NCBI GenBank assembly: GCA_947302205.1
Contig: CAMYVD010000003.1
Span: 1-64,000 of the forward strand
From: an uncultured Bacteroidales bacterium
GTDB lineage: Bacteria > Bacteroidota > Bacteroidia > Bacteroidales > F082
DNA length: 64,000 nucleotides
Reading direction: 5' to 3'
How positions within the stretch are numbered: the first letter of the stretch is position 1; the number at the start of each line of letters is the position of its first letter. Of the stretch, positions 46,147 to 56,700 are shown piece after piece. The translations under genes were made by a program, and so were the position numbers. The notes beneath the pieces were generated by a model. The model was not told where the DNA came from and ran no database searches. It was given only the letters and a program-made list of their open reading frames with translations.

Positions 46147-46536
46147 ATGATTAAATTAAAACAAACAATTCTGATGCTCTGCTTAGTTCTTTTCGGAACA
46201 TTATGCCATGCCGGTAACGTGACCAAAGCACAAAATGAGAAAGACGGTCATCAAGTTTCCATTGAATTAACAGAAAGCATAGGTGCAAGTAGTTCTGACA
46301 AAAGCAATGCCATTACACCATTCATTAATGGCCATGTGCTTGCTGTGGTATTCTTTGAAAACCTCGGCCAAGTCTCTGTGGAGGTTTCTACGGTTTCTGG
46401 TGCTTCAGTGCAATGCCTTTCGGTGCCAACACCAAATGGTTTGCAGGTTTACATCCCCAATGATGGGAATTACATTGTCACCTTTACGCTCTCCAATGGG
46501 GATGTGTATGCTGGTGAATTTACTGTAATTGATTAA
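46147..46536 (+). CDS. Small exported DUF3244-like protein (locus B)
   Basis: 129 residues with signal peptide (MIKLKQTILMLCLVLFGTLCHA) and one beta domain: ITPFINGHVLAVVFFENLG, VSVEVSTVSGASVQ, YIVTFTLSNGDVYAGEFTVID. It matches the locus A protein over the whole domain, and the two are clear paralogues. Its function is unknown. As the first gene of the operon and invariably exported, it could be a chaperone or surface partner of the toxin; this is a guess from position only. Confidence 0.8.
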   Translation: MIKLKQTILMLCLVLFGTLCHAGNVTKAQNEKDGHQVSIELTESIGASSSDKSNAITPFINGHVLAVVFFENLGQVSVEVSTVSGASVQCLSVPTPNGLQVYIPNDGNYIVTFTLSNGDVYAGEFTVID

Positions 46537-46568
46537 ATCGATATATCACTTTAGTTAGATTTATTACT

Positions 46569-47612
46569 ATGAAAAAAGTATTATTTAGCATGGCCATGAT
46601 TGCCGTCTTTGTTGGAGTGATGATGACCTCCTGCAAAAAGGAAAACGAAACGGTTTCGAATGAAAAAGGACAAATTGAAGTTAATGACCCACAAAACGAT
46701 GCCGAAGTGAGTCGCATCCTTGACTTCAAGAAGAAAGTCGATGAAAGGAAAGCGAATCCGGGTATGAAGAGTGGGGAAACCATGACGCTTGAGGAGGCCA
46801 TGGACAATGTGGTCGACCTCTTTAATGTGACCTACACTGAGCCGACGGCCTACTATACTGCTACGGAAAGTCATCAATTTAGCATCAATGTTCCGCTCAC
46901 GGTTGATGGCGAAGTGCTTGTTGACGATGTGGTGGCGGCTTATGAGCAGGCTGTGACTGAAGCGCGGGGGGCCTATCATGCTAGTTTGTTCGCTAATAAA
47001 GGTTACAGGTGTCTTATGGTGACCTTTGAAATGCTAAGGGAGAATGAAGTGCGTTTGGATTTCAACGGCAGTTGTGGCGAAAGAGGGACAACCCCACCTA
47101 CTCCACAACCCCATATTGATGGACCTTTTTCAGAAGGAGATGACTGGCTGTGCGGTGGTCATTATCAAGGGAAGTGTGATGATCCTAGCATCCCAGGAAA
47201 TGCTGCAGAGAAACTTACGGAACAGCTGTTCCTGAAAATTAGCGGCGAGCTTCCAACTGTACCTGAAGGATGCCGCATGGTATTTCTGCACGACACAATT
47301 TATACATTCTCTGGACCTGAATACCTGGGAATATACTATACCGAGGATTTGGACGATACCTGTATCGGTTGGATGTATCTTAACGACTATTATGCTGGAG
47401 AAATCAATAATATTTATCGAATACTTCCAGGAGAAAACGAGTTCAGCCTTACCGCATTATATACGTTTGGAAGATATTATGTTGCTTCCGCTGTGGTTAT
47501 TTGTGAGAATCACGAGAACGAATATCCTGGATTTCACAAACATGTTACAAGTGTCCAATACGGACGCTTGGGCTATGTAAACAATGATGTAATTGGTTTC
47601 GAGAATCTTTAA
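46569..47612 (+). CDS. Lipoprotein of unknown function (locus B)
   Basis: 347 residues with signal and lipobox VMMTSC (Cys20 or so). An N-terminal region has LEEAMDNVVDLFNVTYTEP and YYTATESHQFSINVPL. A cysteine-containing middle follows (GSCGERG, DWLCGGHYQGKCD) and a beta-rich C-terminal half. I do not recognise the family. It lies 32 bases after the DUF3244 gene and 12 before the next gene, so it belongs to the same transcript. Locus A has no counterpart. Confidence 0.7.
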   Translation: MKKVLFSMAMIAVFVGVMMTSCKKENETVSNEKGQIEVNDPQNDAEVSRILDFKKKVDERKANPGMKSGETMTLEEAMDNVVDLFNVTYTEPTAYYTATESHQFSINVPLTVDGEVLVDDVVAAYEQAVTEARGAYHASLFANKGYRCLMVTFEMLRENEVRLDFNGSCGERGTTPPTPQPHIDGPFSEGDDWLCGGHYQGKCDDPSIPGNAAEKLTEQLFLKISGELPTVPEGCRMVFLHDTIYTFSGPEYLGIYYTEDLDDTCIGWMYLNDYYAGEINNIYRILPGENEFSLTALYTFGRYYVASAVVICENHENEYPGFHKHVTSVQYGRLGYVNNDVIGFENL

Positions 47613-47624
47613 TCTCCAACAACC

Positions 47625-49115
47625 ATGAAAAAAATCATCTTTTCATTTGCTTTTCTAATGACACTACAGGTCTCCCTTCAAGCCCAACAATGGGAATTTG
47701 ACTATGCCACCGGTGAGAGATTCGTTCAATTTAGCCATGGTATTCTTGATTCGGAAGGGAATGGTGTTTTAGTGGGTGGATGCGGTCCCGCCTATCCTGA
47801 TTATCACCCGATTGTGATGCGTGTTGAATCGGACGGGAGACATTCCGAGCGTGAATACGAAGGCTTTGAAGGGTTGATGTTGACCCATATTGTGCAACTG
47901 TCCAACGGCAACTACTTTGTGGCAGGTCTCATCTCAGAAGAAGCCGTTGAAGTTCTGGTTCTTGATTCCAATTTGGAAATCATGGAGGATAAACGTTACG
48001 AAAAACCAGAAAACGCTTTATTACTTGCAGGAGGACGGCTTCTGCTTGAAGAAGATGGCACGGTCGTTATGTGTGGGAGTGCCAGATACACATCACCATA
48101 CGAAGGTTACCGAACTCGTCCGTTTTTATATAGGTTTGATGAAAATGCCGACACCCTGCATTGCCGCTATGTCATGCCAGAAAGGCCAGAGCCCGAGTAC
48201 TATATAGATCAATTCGAGTGCCATCAGATATTAAAAAATCCACGGGATAGCGGACTGATTTTAATTGGAGATGGAATGCACGGTAACCCATCCCTTATTT
48301 GCTATGATTACGATTTCAACTACATTAGCAATATTTGGATGCATAATGACCAAAAGTTGCTTTTCACACAATACAGTTCATGTTGCTGGCTTTCGGATGA
48401 CGACCTGCTGGTTTTCGGGACATTAAACGCGAAGAACGATCAATCGCGCAACATAGGGCTGCTTGATGTGAAATTGAGTGGCGGCGTAAGATGGACGGAT
48501 ACCATTCGTGCCGAACCCCAGCTTCCGTTCCGAGTCGCATCTGGGAAATGCAATTGTGCGACCTTTGTCAATGACTCGACCATCTATTGTTCTTATCAGT
48601 CTTCTGAAAACTTGTTTGGTCCTTATTTTCCAAGCGTTTGCCTGTTAAACAAAGACATGGAAGTGCTTGGCAACAAGGTGTTTCTTGATGAAGAATACAC
48701 CAATCATCCGACCCACTTCACTTTGCCTCAAAATGACAGAGGATGCATCATTGTCACGTCCTTTGCCTTGGTAGCCAATAACACAAGCCAAGGGAAACTC
48801 ATTAAAATGAGCCGTGAGGATTTCAATCCTATTCCCAGCAGTGTAGAGGAATTGCCACAAGAAACGATAAAGGCTATGGCCTACCCCAACCCTGCCAAAG
48901 ATTGGTTGAACATTGATATTACAGGTTTGCTTGATGGTCAGCAATATCGATTCCGAATTTGTGATGCCTATGGGCGGGTTTGCATGGATCGCGTCGTTCA
49001 TGTGGAGGGTAACCCTTTCAAGATATGCACGACTTCGTTAAGTCCAGGCTTATACTATTATACAGTATGCAATTCGCAAACGGGTTTTATTTACGGCAAA
49101 TTTGTGAAAGAATGA
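47625..49115 (+). CDS. Exported T9SS-sorted protein, probable beta-propeller (locus B)
   Basis: 496 residues. Signal peptide (1-20, SLQAQ), then repeated blade-like segments (DSEGNGVLVGGCG, LSNGNYFVAGLIS, LEEDGTVVMCGSA, LSDDDLLVFGTL, RGCIIVTSFALVANN). The end is a type A T9SS domain (AYPNPAKDWLNIDITG, LSPGLYYYTVCN, YGKFVKE). Should be delivered to the surface or medium by type IX secretion. Its function is unknown and it has no counterpart in locus A. Confidence 0.8.
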   Translation: MKKIIFSFAFLMTLQVSLQAQQWEFDYATGERFVQFSHGILDSEGNGVLVGGCGPAYPDYHPIVMRVESDGRHSEREYEGFEGLMLTHIVQLSNGNYFVAGLISEEAVEVLVLDSNLEIMEDKRYEKPENALLLAGGRLLLEEDGTVVMCGSARYTSPYEGYRTRPFLYRFDENADTLHCRYVMPERPEPEYYIDQFECHQILKNPRDSGLILIGDGMHGNPSLICYDYDFNYISNIWMHNDQKLLFTQYSSCCWLSDDDLLVFGTLNAKNDQSRNIGLLDVKLSGGVRWTDTIRAEPQLPFRVASGKCNCATFVNDSTIYCSYQSSENLFGPYFPSVCLLNKDMEVLGNKVFLDEEYTNHPTHFTLPQNDRGCIIVTSFALVANNTSQGKLIKMSREDFNPIPSSVEELPQETIKAMAYPNPAKDWLNIDITGLLDGQQYRFRICDAYGRVCMDRVVHVEGNPFKICTTSLSPGLYYYTVCNSQTGFIYGKFVKE

Positions 49116-49171
49116 CTTTTTAACACTCAATTGCAATAAATACAACAAATAAACATTCAATGCGGATAATT

Positions 49172-50767
49172 ATGAAAAGAATAAATATTATCAAAACTAT
49201 CTTAATTCTGTTTATGGCTATCATTTTTTTGCCTGCTTCCAATGCTCAGGCTGGTGGAGAAAATGGTATCCATGTAAGTGGAGGCAGTTCGTCGGGAACA
49301 AAAATCTCATCAAATATCGGGAACTCCACAATTGCAACAGGCTATAATTCGTTCGCTAGTGGTTATGCCTCAGAAGCGTCGGGCCATACTTCAACGGCTT
49401 TAGGGCGTGAAGCAAAGGCTTTAGGAGCCTATTCAGGGGCGTTTGGGAATTTTGTAAAAGCCGTGGCAAACAATTCTTTTGTACTTGGTACTGGTTTTTC
49501 CTCGACATTACCATTGACCAATTCGGCAGCAGGAATCATGATGGGGGTAAATAGCCAGCAACCAACATTGACTATTACGGCTGCAGCAAATGCAACTAGA
49601 ACTGGTAAGATTGCCATCGGCAATGTAGCATCACCTTCGGCCAAGTTGCACATTGCGGGTGACGGGGTAGAAAATGCCGATATCCTTTTGGCTTCTACGG
49701 GTTCGAATAAGTCAATCATCCAGTTTCGAAATAGTAGCAACAATATCACGGTCGGCTCAGACAATGTGATGAAATTCAATGCGCCCAACATGCAGTTCTA
49801 CCCGACTGGCCAGGTGGCCGTGAACGGTGCATTTAAGGCGACTGGGAAAGTCACCCTGAGCGGTCTTGCAGGCTCGTCGTCCAAGGTGCTGACTGTGGGT
49901 GCCAACGGGCAACTGTCTTCCGTAGAGTATTCCACTTTTTACGATGATCTTGGCAATCACACGGCCGAACAAAACATCAACCTGAATGGGAAGAAGATTG
50001 TGAACGGCACTTCGGGTTTGGGCGGCATCTTTGTGTCAACAGATGGCAAAGTGGGAATCAATACGGAAAATATAACGACGGCGTATGCACTTGCTGTTGA
50101 TGGCGGTCTGATTACCACCAAGGTCCACATCCAGGACGTGACTGACTGGCAGGACCGCGTGTTCGACGGGGACTATGCGCTGATGCCCCTCGGTGAGCTG
50201 GAGGCCTACGTCGCCGCCAACAGACATTTGCCGGGCGTGCCCTCCGAGGCCGAGGTGAAGGCCGCGGGCTTCGACCTGACCGCGATGACCTCCGCCCTGC
50301 TGGGCAAGGTGGAGGAGCTGACGCTTTACACGATACGCCAGCAGCGGGAGATCGACTCGCTGCGCGACCTGGTGACGGTGCGCTTCGGCTACGACGCCTG
50401 CGGCAACCGCACCCGACGGACCCTCGAGTTCTCCATGGTGGAGGAAGAACGCGGCACCAGTCCCGGCGGGACCCCGCACGACGCCGGCGCCCAGTGGCAA
50501 GCCTCGCTCAGCGACAGCTTTGCGGGCGTGGAGGCGACGCTCTTCCCCAACCCCACCGAGGGAGGATTCTTTGTGTTGCTTGGCGGCGAGTTGCCCGGGG
50601 ATGCCACGGCCACACTTTGCGCCATTGATGGGACTGTACTAGAAAAACGCGTGGTGAGTAGTGTTACGGAGGAGTTCGACCTCAGCCGGAGACCTGCCGG
50701 CATTTACCTGCTACGCCTATCCGCGGGGCACGAGACCAGAGTTTGGAAAGTTATCAAGAGAAACTAA
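49172..50767 (+). CDS. YadA-head-like surface protein with coiled coil, one YD motif and T9SS domain (locus B)
   Basis: 531 residues. Signal peptide (to about 26, NAQA). YadA-like head repeats (about 55-93; SFASGYASEASGHTSTALG) are followed by a long linker and the Bacteroidota stalk motif ADRHLPGVPSEAEV-like (ANRHLPGVPSEAEVKAAGFD) with a coiled coil (LLGKVEELTLYTIRQQREID). Then comes a lone RHS motif FGYDACGNRTRR near 404-415 and a T9SS type A domain from about 456 (LFPNPTEGGFFVLL). The ATG at 49172 is preferred over one four codons earlier because it starts the signal directly. It ends 10 bases before the giant RHS gene. The last third matches the plan of the short locus A partner. Confidence 0.82.
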   Translation: MKRINIIKTILILFMAIIFLPASNAQAGGENGIHVSGGSSSGTKISSNIGNSTIATGYNSFASGYASEASGHTSTALGREAKALGAYSGAFGNFVKAVANNSFVLGTGFSSTLPLTNSAAGIMMGVNSQQPTLTITAAANATRTGKIAIGNVASPSAKLHIAGDGVENADILLASTGSNKSIIQFRNSSNNITVGSDNVMKFNAPNMQFYPTGQVAVNGAFKATGKVTLSGLAGSSSKVLTVGANGQLSSVEYSTFYDDLGNHTAEQNINLNGKKIVNGTSGLGGIFVSTDGKVGINTENITTAYALAVDGGLITTKVHIQDVTDWQDRVFDGDYALMPLGELEAYVAANRHLPGVPSEAEVKAAGFDLTAMTSALLGKVEELTLYTIRQQREIDSLRDLVTVRFGYDACGNRTRRTLEFSMVEEERGTSPGGTPHDAGAQWQASLSDSFAGVEATLFPNPTEGGFFVLLGGELPGDATATLCAIDGTVLEKRVVSSVTEEFDLSRRPAGIYLLRLSAGHETRVWKVIKRN

Positions 50768-50777
50768 ATACACAGCC

Positions 50778-53700
50778 ATGAGAACAACAATACGGGTCGC
50801 CTCGGTTTTATTGACGGCGGCATTGGCTATGCGTGCCGTCACTTCCGTGGCCCAAAGCCCATATTTCGGTGAGTATTTCGAATTGAACTCGACATTGAAC
50901 GCCAACCAAAGCCACGAATACTACGCCCGCACTTACATCGACCTGAAAACAGGGTTCCATTCCGAGCCTCAGATCGGCAATCATACACTATTGGAAATAG
51001 ACCCGTATTATAATTCACCAAACACCTTCGGCATAGATCAACATTATCCGCCAGATCATGATATTGTTGGTCGTTTAGGGTTTTATCCATTGGATTTCCA
51101 TGTCAATGAAAACGGGGCTGCGACAATCAGTATTCCACTGGAGTTTCCAGAGGGAATCAATGGAATGACACCACATTTAAGCCTGGAGTACAACAGCCAG
51201 TCGGGCAACGGCATACTCGGTCTGGGGTGGAGCCTCGGAGGCATGTCTAAGATATCAAGGGTTCCGTATACTTACGAGTACAACGATGAATGTCACTCCG
51301 TACAGTTTTCGAACGAAGACCAACTCTCTTTGGATGGAGTGATTCTGAGAAAAGGAACAATCAATGGAACAACTTGCTACTATCCTGAGATTTATGATTA
51401 TTCGGTTGTTTATCCAATATCGGGTGGCTTCAAGGTGTTGAAGAAGGACGGAACTGTCGCCACTTACACCGCCAAGTATTATCTTCAGCAGGCCATTTCG
51501 GAGCCAATTGAATGGCATCTTTCAAAGGTGGAAGACAGTTATGGGAACCATATCGAATATGAATACGAGAACAACAGGATAGATGGAGCATTTTACCCAA
51601 CAAAGGTTAAATATACAGGAAGGACAGGGTTCACACCAGCGTATGAGATCAGGTTTATTTATGACGCTTATGATTCCCGGACAGACTGTCCAAAAAAATG
51701 GTTTTCCCAACCCGGTAATATGAGTTGTAATGCCGGATTCAGCAGAATCACTAAAAAGCTTTCGAACATTGAGTGTTGGTTTGGCGAGAAACGAATCATC
51801 CGATACAACTTAACATACACAACACTTGATTGGAGCATAAGGGCGCTCGCCTATGTCGAGAAGCAGTTTCATGACTATCCTGGCGGAAAAGGCAGTTATA
51901 ATCAGATCATACCCCTGAAGTTTACATGGTCGGAAACACGCCACAACCTTCAATATGAGCAGGCTGGAGGCGCTTTGGACTTGAATACATATTACGACAA
52001 TGCACAGCAATGGTATCAACGCACAGCCTTTGCTGCACGGTTTGAAAACGACAAGTTGTCTGAATTGCAGAAATACGAACATGACATCGTTCACTTAATG
52101 TATAACGAAAACACGACTCCGCATTACTATCTCAATGTTTTCAGAAACAATAACATTGTAGGGGAAAGCGGGCAGGCATATTACTACAATCCGTCACTAT
52201 ACCATTATGACTGTAGTTTAGTTAACCAGAACTTTACGGACGGCAGATTTATCCATGCCCTCATGCCAGCGGATACGGATGGTGATGGGTTAGACGAAAT
52301 TACGTGTATATATACATCATCGGGATACTTGAGAATATCTCTAATCAAACCTAATAGTAGTGGCGCCGTTTTTGAAGAAATCCCCTTACCCTATTTATTC
52401 TCTTCACCAGATGGTTTTGATTCAAACAGTTTCCAGATAGGGGATTTCAACGGCGATGGCCTTTCCGACCTATTATGTCTATTCAATAATTACCTTTATG
52501 TGAGAATGAGCACGGCAAACGGTGCGTTCTCCGAGGATGTCAGTGACAACAATAATGAAATAACGGGAAACAAAAAAATAATCGTTGCGGACTTTAGTGG
52601 GGATATGAAAGACCAAATACTCGTTCTAAACAAAACTGGAAGTACTTTGCATGGACGTTATTTTAACATTTTAGAAAACAACGGCGAATACAGCTTCAAT
52701 GCTCCCAAATCAATCATTTCAGATTTGACACAAAATTATTTTGCAAACACATGTCACAGGCTTTGTTGCGGAGATTTTAACGGAGACGGAAAGAAAGACC
52801 TCCTTCTGATGTGCTCCGGGGCGTGGCGTTTTTATTTCTCGCAAGGCAACGGTTGTTTTAGTTCGGCACAATTGATGAATGATAGCGGGATTGTAAACGA
52901 CAACTTCGCCATCACCGAAGATGACTCATCCTCGTTGGCTTTTGCGGTGGTTTCCGATTTCGACCACGATGGATGCGACGATGTAAGCATTACCTTGCAG
53001 CAGGATTTCGACAGACCATCGGGTATCCAGTTCCTTGATTATACTTATAGGGGTGTCTTTAGGAGGGATTTTCTAATCAGACCACAAAATCAGGAAATCA
53101 ACGTCAGAAGAATACGCAATTTGAGAACATGGTGGGATAATGGAATTATGAAAGAAGAGGAACGTTGCATAGATTCTGTCATCACTTTCCAAGAAGCATT
53201 TACTACTAATAATGTTTTTCTTCCCGTTGTGGGCAATCATAAAGGGACGGCTCCAAATGAGATTCTCTACTGTCGCGTGGACAACGCCTCTGGACACACA
53301 AATCTATGTGCTTTTCTGCATAACACAGGAAACTTCAGCCCCGACAGCCTTACGCGAGCAATCAGTCAAATAGTCACCAGCCTTGGTGCGACCACAGATA
53401 TAAAATACAGGCCCGTTTCTTACCAGTTTACACAAAACCAGAATATTTCAGGACTGGAAACATTTGGTAGGTCTTTGACACCCGTTCTGCCTTTCAACGG
53501 CTTCATGAACATCGTGGAACACGTTGTGGAGGAAATCAAGGATGACGGAGCCGGAGACACCCCAGGGAAAAAACACAGGCTAACAAGGTACCATTATACA
53601 AGGCCGTATTACCACACCCGAGGCCGGGGGTTTCTTGGATTTGGGACCGTTTGGACCAGGCAACAGGGACAGGTGCCGCAACACGATGTGATCTCTGTCC

Positions 53701-56700
53701 GGAACGCCGCCCTGAGCCAAGCGTTTCATGTATTGCTTCCCCAGACCACGGCTTCATACCACTTCAGGACAAACAATTCCAACGACCTTCTCCAACATCA
53801 GTGGACTCGATACACCTATTCTTTCCTTAACAACAACGATTTCGACAGCGAATTGGGCCAGATCCCCAATGGCGTCTTCGCACCGTATTTGTCAAGGACA
53901 TTAACCATCAGAAACGACGGTTCCCCGCAGAAATATGAGAAAACGGTGACATCCAAAGACGGCTATGGCAACACCACCATGTTTGAGAGAAGGTTCGGCA
54001 ACGACACCGTCAACTTCCCGTATTATGAAAGCACATCCACCGTTTACGACAACAGCGTAACCTCCAGCCGCTGGATCCTGGGCGTCCCGAATAGTGAGAC
54101 AGTGACGCAACGACTCACGGGCGTCCCCTCGGACCAGGTAGTGCGGCACACCACATACAGCAACGACATGACCCACGGCGTGCACCTGGCCAAAATCACT
54201 GAGCCAAACTCGGGCAAGCAGCTCGCCGAGACCTACGGCTACGACGGCTTCGGCAACCTCGCCTCCGTGACCAGGGATGTCGGCGACGGCCATCCGAGGG
54301 CCGACACCTACGCCTATTCCGCCGACGGACGGTTCATGACCTCCCACACCAATGCCAAGGGACACGCTACCCATTATTATTACCACGACGCCACAGGTCT
54401 GCTCGACAGCGTCACCGACCCTAATGGGCTTACCACGAAATATCATTATGACTACCTTTGTGATCTAATCAAGACGGAACTGCCTTCAGGGATCCTTGAG
54501 GAGCAGGTAATGAGATGGGTCGGTCATCCGTTGCAGGACACCTATCATCCCGACACCCCCGATTTCGGAGCCCCCGTCTACTTCATCTGGCGCAAGCGGT
54601 CGGGGGAGCGGGAACAATACACATTCTACGACCAGCACCGGCGCAAACTGCGTGAGGTTAGTTGGACAATGGACGACAAGAAAGTCTATGTGGACTACCG
54701 CTACCACGATGTCACAGGGCTGCTCGACAGCATGTCGGCTCCCTATTATCCAGACGAGAATGAAACTCCTTTGTTTTCTGTCTACCAATACGATTATCTT
54801 GACAGAAACATAAATACGACAAACCCCAACGGTTCCTTCATGACACATTCCTATGACGGATGGAGCGAGACGGTACGGGATTTTGACGGGCAGAAGAGGA
54901 CGTTGACCTACAACCCCGCCGGAATAGTCACCAAGGTGTCCGACTTCGGGAATTCCGACAGCAGTCCCGTCGAAATCGACTATGTACGCTATGGTGACGG
55001 CAAGTTGAAAACCTCCACGGTGGGCAACTACAACACCACCTCCATTACCTATACCTACGATGTGAACAGGAATCCCGCTACTGTTGCCGATCCTTCGTTG
55101 GGACAGCTCACATACGACTACAACGGCTTCGGCGAGATGACCTACAGTGCGACACCGCGGGATACTGTAACATACACCTACGACGCCCTTGGCCGCATGG
55201 TAACGAGGACCGGTCTTGACGGCTACTCGCACTGGCAATATGATGTTGCCTTCAAAGGTACCTTATCGGAATCCTATTACGAACCCGTTTCTGGCCCAAC
55301 CGTGTCGGAACGCTATACGTACGACCGTCTGGGAAGATTAATCCAGCAAGGAAAGCAGGTGGGGTTTGAGGATGAATGGATGTTTGCTTACGGTTACGAC
55401 GCCCTTGGCCGGCGCAACGCCGTCACCTATCCGTCGGGAAAGATGTTCAAGTGGCATTATGACCGCAACGGTTTCATGGACAGGGTGACGGATGCCGCCA
55501 GTAACACGGTGGTATGGCAGGCGACAGCCACGGACCGATGGGGCAACACCACCGAATTCACCGAAGGGAACATCAATGTGGAATATGATTATAATCCGAA
55601 AACAGGTTTGGTGACTGAGATCACTGCCCGAAAAAATGGCCAGAATTTGTTCGGCCAAGCATACTTTTGGACGGCTACAGGCAACCTGTCAAGTCGAGCC
55701 GACATGATGCTCAACTTCGTTGAATCGTTCACCTACGACCGGTTCAACCGCCTTACATCGGCAAGAGTGAGCCCATTGTCAAAACCATCCTATTACAATG
55801 ACCATTTCTATTACGATTCCAAGGGGAACGTCGTCCAAAAGGACGGGGTTGGAGTCTATGCATACGAACACGAGACCAATCCCTACGCGGTAACGGGAAT
55901 GAGCCCCAATCCATTAGTCATCGACCGCCTTGCCGACCAGACCGTCGACTACACCCCTTTCGACAAGATAAGTTCCATCAGTCAGGACGGGAAGTCGCTT
56001 ACCGTGAATTACGGCATCGACCGGCAACGGGTCATACAATCGTTCACCGACGGGAATATCACCAAAACGAAACGCTACTTCACCCCGCTTTATGAAGAGG
56101 TCTCCGAGAACGGTGTAACAAAAAAACTGCACTATCTCACCTCTGCCACGGGATTATTCGCTATCTTTGTTGGCACTGCAAACGGAGGAACCATGCACTA
56201 CACGCTGAAAGACCACCAAGGCAGCCTGGCTGCGGTCGTCCGCGGCAACACCGTGGAGCGGTTGAGCTATGACCCTTGGGGCCGCCGCCGCAACACCTCC
56301 GACTTCGGCTACGACAACGTCAACTATACCTTCGACCGCGGCTACACCCTCCACGAGCATTATGATGATTTTGACTTGATTAACATGAACGGCCGTCTTT
56401 ACGATCCCATCCTTGGCCGCATGCTCTCGCCCGACGTGGTGATCCAGGACGAGCAGAACTCCCAGGCCTACAACCGCTACAGCTACTGCTTCAACAATCC
56501 CTTGAGGTTCACGGACCCGAGCGGGTATGTGGTGAGGGGATCTCGCAACTATTTCGATTGGAATTCCATGACATATCTCAATCTGGGTAATTACAGGAAC
56601 AACGGCAATGCTTTCAACACTGATATGAGCGAAGGGAAGTTCTCACCGGTTTATGATGTGAATGGCGTTTTACTAGGAACAACAAAAGAAGGGTTCTCAG

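Noticed and set aside
50661..50777. Upstream in-frame extension of the locus B RHS gene
   Set aside because: Overlaps the coding end of the preceding gene and would hide a good signal peptide beginning at 50778.
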